DNA of 5,865 nt from Caldilineaceae bacterium (GTDB taxonomy: Bacteria > Chloroflexota > Anaerolineae > Caldilineales > Caldilineaceae). The notes beneath the pieces are model-generated. The model was given only the letters and a program-made list of their open reading frames with translations, was not told the origin of the DNA and ran no database searches. Of this stretch, positions 1-5,609 are shown one piece after another. Numbering within the stretch: position 1 is the first letter of the stretch; the number at the start of each line of letters is the position of its first letter. The stretch covers positions 1 through 5,865 of the forward strand of contig JAAUPU010000226.1 in NCBI GenBank assembly GCA_012032975.1, in the 5' to 3' direction. A program made the translations under genes and the position numbers.

Positions 1-795
1 CTGAGCAGCCCGAATACCGCGCTTGTCGCAGCGGACGGCGAGGGATCCCAGAATTTTGACCATGCCGATCTCCAATATGTGGGGGTGTCCACCGACTATT
101 CGGCGCTGCGCAAAGCGGACGGCGCATCCAATGCGTTGAGCGACTCCACCATCTTCTTTGGCATCGCCACGCATGGCGTTTGGTCAACACCCAACGAGGT
201 GGAGTTCGACATTTTCATCGACACCGACGAGGACGGCCAGGCCGACTACAAGCTCTTCAATTCTGACCGGGTGGGGTTTCAGCCCTCCTCCACGCAGGTG
301 AGTGACGCATTTGTCACCGTGCTAGAGGATTTGAAAACCGGCGGCTTCACCAGCCAGGAGTTCCTCAACTTCTATTCGGCCCACGCACGCAGCACCGCCA
401 TCTACAACAGCAACGTGATGGTGTTGCCTATCGAAGCTGCTGCGCTTGGCCTTGGCGCAAACAACACAGATTTTGACTACTATGTCGAAAGCTACAGCCA
501 CGATCTGAGCAGCAGCGGCATTACCGCTCCGCCGGTCGAACGCACACGGTGGTTTGCCTATGACATCACCCGCCCCGGGTTGGACGTGGCAGGGGGCGCA
601 TCGGGCGCGCCGATCTATGACGATCTTGACGGCGCGGTAGTGGAGATTGGCTACACTGTTGCCGACTATCAGCGCGCCAACGCGAGAGGTCTATTGATCT
701 TTCACCACCACAACGTAAGCGACCGGAGAGCCGAGGTTGTGCCCGTGATCAGCCAGTGGCCGTATCGCCTCTTCGCACCGTTCATCATCAAGTGA
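1..795 (+). CDS. C-terminal part of a large secreted protein, probably a subtilisin-like (S8) peptidase (5' end outside window)
   Basis: The frame is open from base 1 to the TGA at 793-795, so at least 264 residues belong to a gene starting upstream; the GTG at 79 is internal and has no ribosome binding site. What is visible is an extracellular beta-rich region: an acidic stretch EFDIFIDTDEDGQADY (about residues 48-63), typical of Ca-binding or Ig-like modules, then a Ser/Gly/Asn-rich segment, then GLLIFHHHN and the terminal YRLFAPFIIK. From memory, this arrangement resembles the C-terminal region of large S8 serine peptidases of Chloroflexota, and the short hydrophobic/aromatic tail is common on exported proteins of that phylum. 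No catalytic Asp, His or Ser motif lies in the window, so the peptidase call is inference; another secreted multidomain protein is possible. It is convergent with the zinc-ribbon gene. Confidence 0.6.
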   Translation: MSSPNTALVAADGEGSQNFDHADLQYVGVSTDYSALRKADGASNALSDSTIFFGIATHGVWSTPNEVEFDIFIDTDEDGQADYKLFNSDRVGFQPSSTQVSDAFVTVLEDLKTGGFTSQEFLNFYSAHARSTAIYNSNVMVLPIEAAALGLGANNTDFDYYVESYSHDLSSSGITAPPVERTRWFAYDITRPGLDVAGGASGAPIYDDLDGAVVEIGYTVADYQRANARGLLIFHHHNVSDRRAEVVPVISQWPYRLFAPFIIK

Positions 796-811
796 GAGGC
801 CCACACAAAAA

Positions 812-831
812 GCCCGGCGGTTTCGCCGGGC
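812..831 (-). terminator. Intrinsic terminator of the zinc-ribbon gene
   Basis: An 8-bp GC-rich stem (812-819 with 824-831, core CCCGGCG/CGCCGGG) closes a 4-base loop. On the minus strand it is followed directly by five T (A5 at 807-811 on the plus strand), the classic rho-independent layout. It lies about 95 nt past the stop of the minus-strand gene. On the plus strand the tail is CTCCTATT, so it may also weakly stop the secreted-protein transcript ending at 795. Confidence 0.85.
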
Positions 832-925
832 CTCCTATTCAAGTTCAGCTTGTCTTCGATGCCCACACGCAATGGTGAGCCGAATGGCGCATCAAAAAGC
901 GCCGATGGCGTGACGCTCTAGCGCT

Positions 926-1631
926 CTAGTTGTCGACAAGAATGCGTCCACAACTGGGGCATGTCACGAGCACGTTTTTGGAGCTACGCACTGAACTGAC
1001 AACTCCAGTGGGAATCTGCATGTGGCACGCGCCGCAGGTGTCCATCTGGATCAATGTCACGGCCACGCCATTTTTGCGGCGGCGCAGATCCTCATATTCA
1101 GTCAACAGCTCTGCATCCATCGCGGCAGCAAAGCTTTCACGTTTTCTTCTTGAGCGCGAGGTAGTTGCGCTTCATCTTGGCGCCTTCGACCTTCAGTTCG
1201 TCCTGTCCCGCGATCCATGCGCTCTCGATCTCGTCTAGCTCCGCCTTCTGTTCGGCAAGCTGAGCGGCCAGCTCCTCCGCAGAAAGCATTGCCTCGACGC
1301 CCTGGTCATCGACCGTTGCACGATGACGTTGCATCGATTCCAGGCTGGCCTGCAAGGCTTCCAATTCCTTGGGATTGTGTACACTCCCACCCATCAACTT
1401 ATCGTCCGTCTCTTTGATCCGCGCCGCCAACGACTGGGACTCCAGCTCCGCATTTTTCTGCTTGGCATGCCACTCGTGGAATGCCGCATCGGTCTGTTCG
1501 ACCTTGGCACGGGCTTTCTGTAGCTCTTCTGGTTCGCCCAACAGCTTCTGGATCTGCAATAGCCGCCGCTTGACCTTGTCCCAGGTCACGTCGATCTTTT
1601 GCAGATCATAGAGCGCGGTTGTGTCGCTCAT
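926..1631 (-). pseudogene. C4-type zinc-ribbon coiled-coil protein (DUF164/CT398-like), frameshifted
   Basis: The gene is read in two pieces: 1137-1631 (164 aa, ending KKKT then TGA) and a second frame ending at 926. Dropping one A from the AAAA at 1142-1145 (minus strand) joins them as ...LALKKK-RESFAAAMDAELL..., giving 234 residues, a normal length for the family. Residues 1-170 are a charged heptad-like coiled coil containing the family signature HNPKELEALQ. The C-terminal zinc ribbon has ligands C199-x2-C202 and C224-x2-C227, ending CPSCGRIL. Relatives include chlamydial CT398/CdsZ and Helicobacter FlgZ, which act as adaptors; the role in organisms without flagella or type III secretion is unknown. 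The ATG at 1629-1631 is chosen because AAAGGGG (1639-1645) precedes it; the ATG at 1656-1658 has no such site. The split may be a sequencing error, since both halves are well conserved. Confidence 0.85.
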
Positions 1632-1701
1632 TGGTTCACCCCTTTGACCGTTGAACATTCCGTCGTGGTTGCCTGGTCATTTCTCCTCAAAATACACTCG
1701 A

Positions 1702-1730
1702 AGTATAACATTGCGCGACACGCGCCCCAA
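1702..1730 (-). promoter_or_regulatory. Sigma-70-type promoter of the zinc-ribbon gene
   Basis: On the minus strand TTGGGG (1725-1730) is separated by 17 bp from TATACT (1702-1707). The -10 matches consensus at five of six positions and the -35 only at the TTG. It would start transcription near 1695, about 65 nt before the ATG at 1631. Confidence 0.55.
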
Positions 1731-1749
1731 ACCCGTTGCGCGCAGCATG

Positions 1750-1793
1750 GGGTCGGCCTGGCGATGCCACAGCCAGCCAGTGGCCGCCGACCC
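1750..1793. repeat. Inverted repeat between the two divergent promoters
   Basis: GGGTCGGC (1750-1757) and GCCGACCC (1786-1793) are perfect 8-bp arms. Inside them CTGGC (1758-1762) can pair with GCCAG (1776-1780). It sits between the minus-strand -35 (1725-1730) and the plus-strand -35 (1807-1812), so it could be an operator for divergent control. It has no T-tract, so it is not a terminator. Function is unproven. Confidence 0.4.
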
Positions 1794-1806
1794 AATCCGT
1801 CGCCAG

Positions 1807-1835
1807 TTGTGAGCCATTTCAGAGAGTGATATAGT
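1807..1835 (+). promoter_or_regulatory. Sigma-70-type promoter for the response regulator-pilin-comF cluster
   Basis: TTGTGA (1807-1812), a 17-bp spacer, then TATAGT (1830-1835), which match the consensus at four and five of six positions. The predicted start is near 1842, giving a leader of about 50 nt before the ATG at 1893. No strong terminator or second promoter is seen before 3686, so it may drive all three downstream genes. Confidence 0.6.
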
Positions 1836-1892
1836 ACGCTAGCACTTCAGGAGAGGTGCGGATAGGCGGTTCGAACAGGTGTTACGAAAAGT

Positions 1893-2651
1893 ATGAGCGA
1901 TCCCATCGTCAATCTGCCGGAGCAGACCCAGACCATTCGCGTCATGATCGTGGAGGACCATCCTTGCTCGTCCAAGGGCTGCGGCGGATGATTGAAGTTG
2001 ATGAGCAGATGGTCGTCGTGGCCGAGGCAGAGAGTGGCGAGCAAGCCGTCCAGTTGGCGCTATCCCTGCGCCCCACCGTGATCTTGATGGATATCAACCT
2101 GCCGGAAAAAAAACGGGTTGCAAGCAACACAAGAGATCATGAGCACAGCCGGCAACGATGGCGTGAACGTGATTGTGTTGACGGCCTACAACGATGTGGA
2201 ACAAAAATATCACGCCTATCGCGCGGGCGCGGCTGCCTACTTCCCCAAAGATGTGCGACCGGCTCGACTCCTGGCCGCTATCCGCGCCGTTGCAGATGAC
2301 CGCTGTGTCTTGGATGATCGTGTGGTCAGCAAGGCCGAATTGTTCCGCTGGCTGGTCGACGAGCACCGCGAGATGGTCCCTTTTGGCGAGGCGCCAGAAG
2401 AGACCCTGTCGCCGTTGAGTCCGCGCGAAATGGAAATTCTAGGCTATGTAACGCGCGGCGCGAGCAACAAAGAAATCGCTCACCTGTTGGGCATCAGCCG
2501 GCAGACGGTCAAGAACCACATGAGCAGCATTCTCCGTAAACTCAATGTGGAGGATCGCACCCAGGCCGCGGTGCTGGCCCTGCGACGCGGCTGGGTTCGG
2601 CTCGAGGATACACGCCATTGGGCCCAGGATACTGAAACAGGCAACGTGTAG
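1893..2651 (+). pseudogene. NarL/FixJ-family response regulator, with two compensating frameshifts
   Basis: This is a two-component transcriptional regulator: a receiver domain phosphorylated by a sensor kinase, and a LuxR-type DNA-binding domain. The ATG at 1893 opens MSDPIVNL and reaches the acidic pair E21-D22 in VMIVEDHP. The frame is then lost at 1962-1964, where one base is missing (read straight, it stops at the TGA 1989-1991). It continues one frame over from LLVQGLRRM, through phospho-acceptor D67 in VILMDINLP, to an A8 run at 2106-2113, where one extra A returns it to the original frame at KNGLQ. Conserved T97 and K119 follow. The LuxR HTH (about 175-237) is intact, with LSPREMEIL and SNKEIAHLLGISRQTVKNH. 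The indels cancel, so the corrected product is 252 aa, slightly long because of a 16-residue N-terminal extension and a short C-terminal tail. Ribosome binding is weak (AGGTG at 1878-1882). Unless corrected, no full-length protein can be made. No partner kinase lies in the window. Confidence 0.85.
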
Positions 2652-2726
2652 GGTCAGAATCAGCGTTTATTGTCGCTTTGAATCAAAGGCCCGTATCGGC
2701 AAGCGCCGAAAGGAACAAGCACAACC

Positions 2727-2885
2727 ATGTCCCGTCTGCCTACCAATCGCACCGGCCAAAGCTTTGTGGAGTTTGCACTGGTAATCATATTGTTGGCGAT
2801 CGTGTTGCTATCGATCCTGCTGATCTTGGGCGACGACCTGCGCACCTTCATCAACGATCTCTTGCAGACCTGGTTTCCCCAGTAA
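2727..2885 (+). CDS. Flp-type (tight-adherence) pilin precursor, 52 aa
   Basis: This short gene encodes a likely structural pilin of the Flp/Tad type IVb pilus. A basic leader MSRLPTNRTG is followed by QSFVEFALVIILLAIVLL: a prepilin peptidase site after G10, the conserved Glu at +5 and an aromatic residue at +6, then a hydrophobic helix of about 20 residues. The remainder, ILGDDLRTFINDLLQTWFPQ, matches the short amphipathic end of Flp pilins. Mature length would be 42 residues, in the family range. A ribosome binding site AAAGGA (2709-2714) lies 12 nt upstream. The gene is 75 nt after the response regulator and 30 nt before comF. No Tad ATPase, secretin or prepilin peptidase gene is nearby, so it is an orphan here. 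A truncated TadE-like minor pilin is an alternative, as that family shares the GQS-VEFAL start, but TadE proteins are much longer. Confidence 0.75.
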   Translation: MSRLPTNRTGQSFVEFALVIILLAIVLLSILLILGDDLRTFINDLLQTWFPQ

Positions 2886-2915
2886 CCGCCCGAACACCGA
2901 CCCCGAGGTGATTCG

Positions 2916-3686
2916 ATGAAGACAGGCCATCGGCTGGCGTCCCTGCGAACCTTGATTCGGGCGGGCGCGGATCTGATTTTTCCGCCCAGGTGTGTTGGCT
3001 GCGGTCGCGCAGGCCACCATTTTTGCCCCATCTGCTCGCAACAAGTTCAACCGACGACCAGGCCGCTCTGCAACCGCTGTGGTCGGCCACAGACGGTCGC
3101 CATGGAGCGGTGCGTCCGATGCCGAGAGGGCGATGATTCACCGCTGCTGATGGTCCGCGCAGCAGCCTTGCACACTCATCCGCTTCGCCCCGCCATCCAC
3201 GAGTTCAAGTACGAAAACAGGATCGAGCTGGCCGATCTGCTGGCTCGCTATCTGGTAGCCGCCCATGCGCATCGAGAATGGCACGCTCTCCCTGTCCCCA
3301 TCGGCGGCGTCTCGCCAGTGCCCCTCCACGCCGAGCGACTGGCCAGCCGCGGATACAACCAGTCTGAACTGCTGGCCAGCGCCTTCTGTCGCTTCACCGG
3401 ATTGACGTTGAGATCAGAGTGGATCCAGAGACAGCGAGATACACGGCCGCAAGTGGGTCTCAAGGCAAACGAGCGGCGCGCCAACGTCATGGATGCGTTC
3501 TTGGCGACTGCGGACCTACGTGGGCAAGCTATCTTGCTGATCGACGATGTCTTCACGACCGGGGCCACCTTGACGGCCTGCGCTGCGGCTGCACACGATG
3601 CGGGAGCAGCCGCAGTCTATGCGCTCACGTTGGCGATGCCGGTCGGTGGAAACCCATCTTCCAATGACGACGTTGTAGATGTATGA
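2916..3686 (+). CDS. comF: ComF family phosphoribosyltransferase-like protein
   Basis: ComF proteins pair an N-terminal zinc-binding region with a type I phosphoribosyltransferase fold and are needed for uptake of single-stranded DNA in naturally competent bacteria; the reaction is not established. At 256 aa the length is normal. Zinc ligands are C26-x2-C29, C37-x2-C40 and a second set C52-x2-C55, C66-x2-C69. The family motif for PVP...RGFNQ appears as PVPLHAERLASRGYNQS. The PRPP-binding loop ILLIDDVFTTGATL is at 206-219 with both aspartates present. The start is fixed by GAGGTGAT (2905-2912), a near-perfect match to the 16S 3' end, just ahead of the ATG. It is 30 nt after the pilin gene and probably co-transcribed. 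The C-terminal tail beyond the fold is short and polar. No terminator is visible after it. Many non-competent bacteria also carry comF, so competence is not implied by this gene alone. Confidence 0.92.
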   Translation: MKTGHRLASLRTLIRAGADLIFPPRCVGCGRAGHHFCPICSQQVQPTTRPLCNRCGRPQTVAMERCVRCREGDDSPLLMVRAAALHTHPLRPAIHEFKYENRIELADLLARYLVAAHAHREWHALPVPIGGVSPVPLHAERLASRGYNQSELLASAFCRFTGLTLRSEWIQRQRDTRPQVGLKANERRANVMDAFLATADLRGQAILLIDDVFTTGATLTACAAAAHDAGAAAVYALTLAMPVGGNPSSNDDVVDV

Positions 3687-3772
3687 TGAGCCAGGTGGAC
3701 TTCTCGTCACCAGGGAGCGCGACGAACGAGAACATGGTCGCAATGTCCCAAAAAGATGCTGACAAATGCGGG

Positions 3773-3801
3773 TTGACAGCAGCAGACATCAAGAATAGAA
3801 T
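3773..3801 (+). promoter_or_regulatory. Near-consensus sigma-70 promoter of the hibernation factor gene
   Basis: A perfect TTGACA (3773-3778), a 17-bp spacer and TAGAAT (3796-3801, five of six). The predicted start near 3808 gives an unusually long leader of about 267 nt before the ATG at 4075. Confidence 0.75.
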
Positions 3802-3807
3802 CTGTGT

Positions 3808-4060
3808 ATGGAAGCACTCACGGTAGATACCAGAGTCAATTGCAGGATGGTCAACATTGGCATCGCTTTCAGCTTGGCAAAGCGACCCAGACCACCAAAG
3901 CGACTGAGGGTGCAGCCACACACCGTCTTCCCTTCCCACCCCTTTCCCAATTAAATTCGTCCGTACGTTCGACGTAAACCGTCGGTTTGCAGCGAGCGTC
4001 CGAAGATCGGCGCTTTGGTGCTGACAACTGCATCAACAGCGATCAACAATCGAAGCCACG
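3808..4060 (+). promoter_or_regulatory. Long, potentially structured 5' leader of hpf
   Basis: This fills most of the 388-base stretch without a gene (3687-4074). Hairpins seen by eye: TGGTC/GACCA (3848-3852, 3890-3894) enclosing TGG/CCA (3858-3860, 3887-3889) and TCGCTTT/AAAGCGA (3863-3869, 3879-3885); TACGT/ACGTA (3964-3968, 3972-3976); AAACC/GGTTT (3976-3980, 3984-3988); and AGCG/CGCT (3991-3994, 4011-4014) enclosing CCGA/TCGG (4000-4003, 4007-4010). A pyrimidine-rich stretch lies at 3926-3948. A second AAAGCGA (3897-3903) could compete for the TCGCTTT arm. No protein-coding frame in it looks real. Whether the leader is regulatory is inference. In other phyla the raiA structured RNA lies upstream of the same gene, but I cannot show a match. 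Confidence 0.4.
3930..3948 (-). other. G-quadruplex-forming motif (minus strand)
   Basis: On the minus strand the order is GGG-AAA-GGGG-T-GGG-AA-GGG: four G-tracts of three or more with loops of 3, 1 and 2 bases, which fits the canonical G3N1-7 pattern. It lies on the template strand inside the hpf leader; the plus strand would be the C-rich i-motif partner. Folding in the cell is not shown. Confidence 0.6.
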
Positions 4061-4067
4061 AAAGGAG
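4061..4067 (+). promoter_or_regulatory. Ribosome binding site deciding the hpf start
   Basis: AAAGGAG with a 7-nt spacer to the ATG at 4075 rules against the upstream in-frame GTG at 4015, which has no comparable site. Confidence 0.8.
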
Positions 4068-4074
4068 ACAGACC

Positions 4075-4647
4075 ATGGAACTGATGGTTCATGGCCACAA
4101 TGTAGAGGTCACCGACTGGATCGAGGAATATGTCGATAAAAAAGTGGGCAAACTTGAACGCTACCTGCCACAGGCGACTGAGGCACGCGTAGAGTTGACC
4201 CACAGTCCCACGCGGGCCACCGATGATCGGTATACTGCCCAGATCACCATGTGGGCCAATGGACAGATTCTGCGCACAGAGGAATCCACCAGTGACATCT
4301 TCGCCTCCATCGATTCGAGCGCGGACAAAATGTATCGACAGATTCGTCACTTCAAGGGGAGGAGATACAAGAGCAAGCGACGTTCGGCCGCAGCTGCAAG
4401 CGCCGAGGCCGAATTGGCCGCGCTGATGCCTATCGAAGAGGCCGACGAGGAGCAGACGGAACCGGGCACGATCATTCGCCGCAAGGAATTCGTCCTCGAG
4501 CCGATGAATGAAGAAGAAGCGCTGGAGCAGATGGAGTTGCTCGGCCACGACTTCTTCATCTTCTTCAACCCCGACGCAGAGGGCATCAATGTCATCTATC
4601 GTCGCAAGGACGGCAACTACGGTCTACTTCAGCCCCGCCGCGGTTGA
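4075..4647 (+). CDS. hpf: Ribosome hibernation promoting factor, long form (HPF/RaiA/YfiA family)
   Basis: This factor binds the 30S decoding centre of idle ribosomes and, in its long form, dimerises them into inactive 100S particles in stationary phase or starvation. At 190 aa it has the long-form length. Residues 1 to about 100 form the ribosome-binding domain (start [16 protein letters not shown], with [17 protein letters not shown]). A basic linker ([12 protein letters not shown], about 97-108) and an Ala/Glu-rich spacer follow. Residues 131-190 are the dimerisation domain, with the hallmark segments [20 protein letters not shown] and [14 protein letters not shown]. The frame is open upstream to a GTG at 4015, but the ATG at 4075 is preferred because AAAGGAG (4061-4067) sits 7 nt before it and family proteins begin there. 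It is a single-gene unit with its own promoter, long leader and terminator, which suits growth-phase control. Confidence 0.95.
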   Translation: MELMVHGHNVEVTDWIEEYVDKKVGKLERYLPQATEARVELTHSPTRATDDRYTAQITMWANGQILRTEESTSDIFASIDSSADKMYRQIRHFKGRRYKSKRRSAAAASAEAELAALMPIEEADEEQTEPGTIIRRKEFVLEPMNEEEALEQMELLGHDFFIFFNPDAEGINVIYRRKDGNYGLLQPRRG

Positions 4648-4676
4648 CCCCGTACACATCTTGAGTTGTAACAAAA

Positions 4677-4713
4677 AGAAGAATCGCCGTCGGAATCCGA
4701 CGGCGATTCTTCT
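4677..4713. terminator. Bidirectional intrinsic terminator shared by hpf (+) and the hydrolase gene (-)
   Basis: A perfect 17-bp stem (4677-4693 with 4697-4713) has a 3-base loop and the core CGCCGTCGG/CCGACGGCG. The outer stem is AGAAGAA/TTCTTCT. A5 before it (4673-4677) gives a T-tract for the minus-strand transcript, and the TTCTTCTCTT side gives a pyrimidine tail for the plus strand. It lies 30 nt after the hpf stop and 61 nt beyond the stop of the convergent gene. Confidence 0.92.
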
Positions 4714-4773
4714 CTTGGGATCGATCTTTCCAACCGAAGCGTTCAGAAATCCCAGACCCGATAATCCGCGCCC

Positions 4774-5397
4774 CTACTCGAACTGCACCCCGCGCACCGT
4801 GCGCACCACATCACCCAGATAGAGCCACGAAACCTGGCGCAACGTCAGCGCCTGGTCGAAATCGGTCAAGGCGGATACACCGTCGGCCGGCACCACGACA
4901 TGAAACCAACGCAGACCGGCCGACGCGGCCGTGTGCAGCACGCAGATGCTGGAAACTGTCCCGACAATCACAAGATGTTCCACCTTCCAGACACGACTCA
5001 AGTAGTGATCCAGAGACGTGTCGTAGAAGCCATCATAGCGGCTCTTGCGGCAGACCAGATCCTCGTGCTCGGGCGCCAACTCGTCAATGATTCGCCACCC
5101 CCAGGTCTCGGCCCGGCAATGCTCCGGCCAGATCGCCCACTCACGGTCGCCCTCGTAATGGGTATCCTGGGTATACGCCACATGCGCACCGGTCGCCCTG
5201 GCTCGTTGCAACAGGCCTTGAACGGCCTCGATTGTCTCCTCTGCCGCCGGCACCACAAGCGTGCCACCTGGCTTCACAAAGTCGTTCTGCATGTCCACGA
5301 CCACGACGGCCGTTCGAGCCGCTGGCAAGATCACGGCCTCCTTGAGCGGGATATCCGGCACACCCACGCTTTCACCGGGCAAGAATTGCAGGGCCAT
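4774..5397 (-). CDS. Isochorismatase/nicotinamidase-like cysteine hydrolase
   Basis: A 207-aa member of the isochorismatase-like hydrolase superfamily, which cleaves amide or vinyl-ether bonds with a Cys-Asp-Lys triad. The triad is visible: D35 in VVVVDMQNDF, K118 in CRKSRYDGFYDT, and nucleophile C152 in VGTVSSICVLHTAAS, just after the usual cis-peptide position. D78, H80 (TQDTHY) and H93 (WPEHC) line up with the metal-binding residues of nicotinamidases, and the KSRYDGFYDTSLD segment also resembles that branch. The substrate cannot be decided from sequence: nicotinamidase, a related amidohydrolase or a general cysteine hydrolase are all possible, and no NAD-salvage gene is adjacent. The frame is open up to 5616, but the ATG at 5395-5397 is the start because AGGAGGTG (5402-5409) precedes it and the 73 extra residues upstream look non-coding. 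It converges on hpf and is divergent from ssb. Confidence 0.88.
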   Translation of the reverse strand: MALQFLPGESVGVPDIPLKEAVILPAARTAVVVVDMQNDFVKPGGTLVVPAAEETIEAVQGLLQRARATGAHVAYTQDTHYEGDREWAIWPEHCRAETWGWRIIDELAPEHEDLVCRKSRYDGFYDTSLDHYLSRVWKVEHLVIVGTVSSICVLHTAASAGLRWFHVVVPADGVSALTDFDQALTLRQVSWLYLGDVVRTVRGVQFE

Positions 5398-5401
5398 ATC
5401 A

Positions 5402-5409
5402 CACCTCCT
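5402..5409 (-). promoter_or_regulatory. Strong ribosome binding site deciding the hydrolase start
   Basis: On the minus strand AGGAGGTG lies four bases before the ATG at 5397, an almost full match to the 16S 3' end. It excludes the longer frame beginning at 5616. Confidence 0.9.
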
Positions 5410-5457
5410 GGCTTCATTGCTTAGCGTCGAATCTACACAAACCCACGCGATGCAAGA

Positions 5458-5486
5458 ATTATGATCGATCCGACGGCGGCTGTCCA
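5458..5486 (-). promoter_or_regulatory. Sigma-70-type promoter of the hydrolase gene
   Basis: On the minus strand TGGACA (5481-5486) and CATAAT (5458-5463) are separated by 17 bp, each one base from consensus. The predicted start near 5451 gives a leader of about 54 nt. The promoter lies inside the rejected N-terminal extension, which supports the shorter start. Confidence 0.65.
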
Positions 5487-5609
5487 GTTCTGGGCGCGCG
5501 CACTGGCGGCACGAAATCCTGGCCACGAAACGCGCGTATTTTCGATTTTTTCCGGTTCGCTCCGGGAGATAGGAACCAGCAGAACAGATGTGCTGAACAT
5601 CATTCAAAG

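Noticed and set aside
886..903. Weak GGCGC/GCGCC hairpin as a second terminator
   Set aside because: Only five base pairs with an 8-base loop and no T-tract following the stem; the hairpin at 812-831 is far stronger.
914..929. Perfect 8-bp tandem duplication CGCTCTAG covering the stop of the zinc-ribbon gene
   Set aside because: Only two copies, too short to be informative; probably a chance or slippage duplication.
930..1238. Plus-strand frames across the zinc-ribbon gene
   Set aside because: They are antisense to a recognisable family with conserved Cys motifs and have no ribosome binding sites.
1636..1680. A 14-residue minus-strand reading frame (ATG at 1680) just before the zinc-ribbon gene, preceded by GAGGAG, as a leader peptide
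   Set aside because: The ribosome-binding core is only two bases from the ATG, and the composition shows no attenuator logic such as repeated regulatory codons or a terminator.
1856..1963. GTG start at 1856 for the response regulator in the second frame
   Set aside because: That frame loses the conserved acidic pair, which is encoded from the ATG at 1893 in the other frame, and its translation there resembles no receiver domain.
2670..2699. Possible promoter for the pilin gene (TTGTCG, 18 bp, TATCGG)
   Set aside because: Both boxes are poor matches; without transcript data it is not better than background.
3734..3826. A 30-residue frame between comF and hpf
   Set aside because: It overlaps the consensus promoter, has no ribosome binding site, and shows no protein-like features.
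5510..5530. Direct repeat CACGAAA at 14-base spacing in the hydrolase-ssb intergenic region
   Set aside because: Seven bases and two copies are expected by chance, and no regulator site of this form is known to me.
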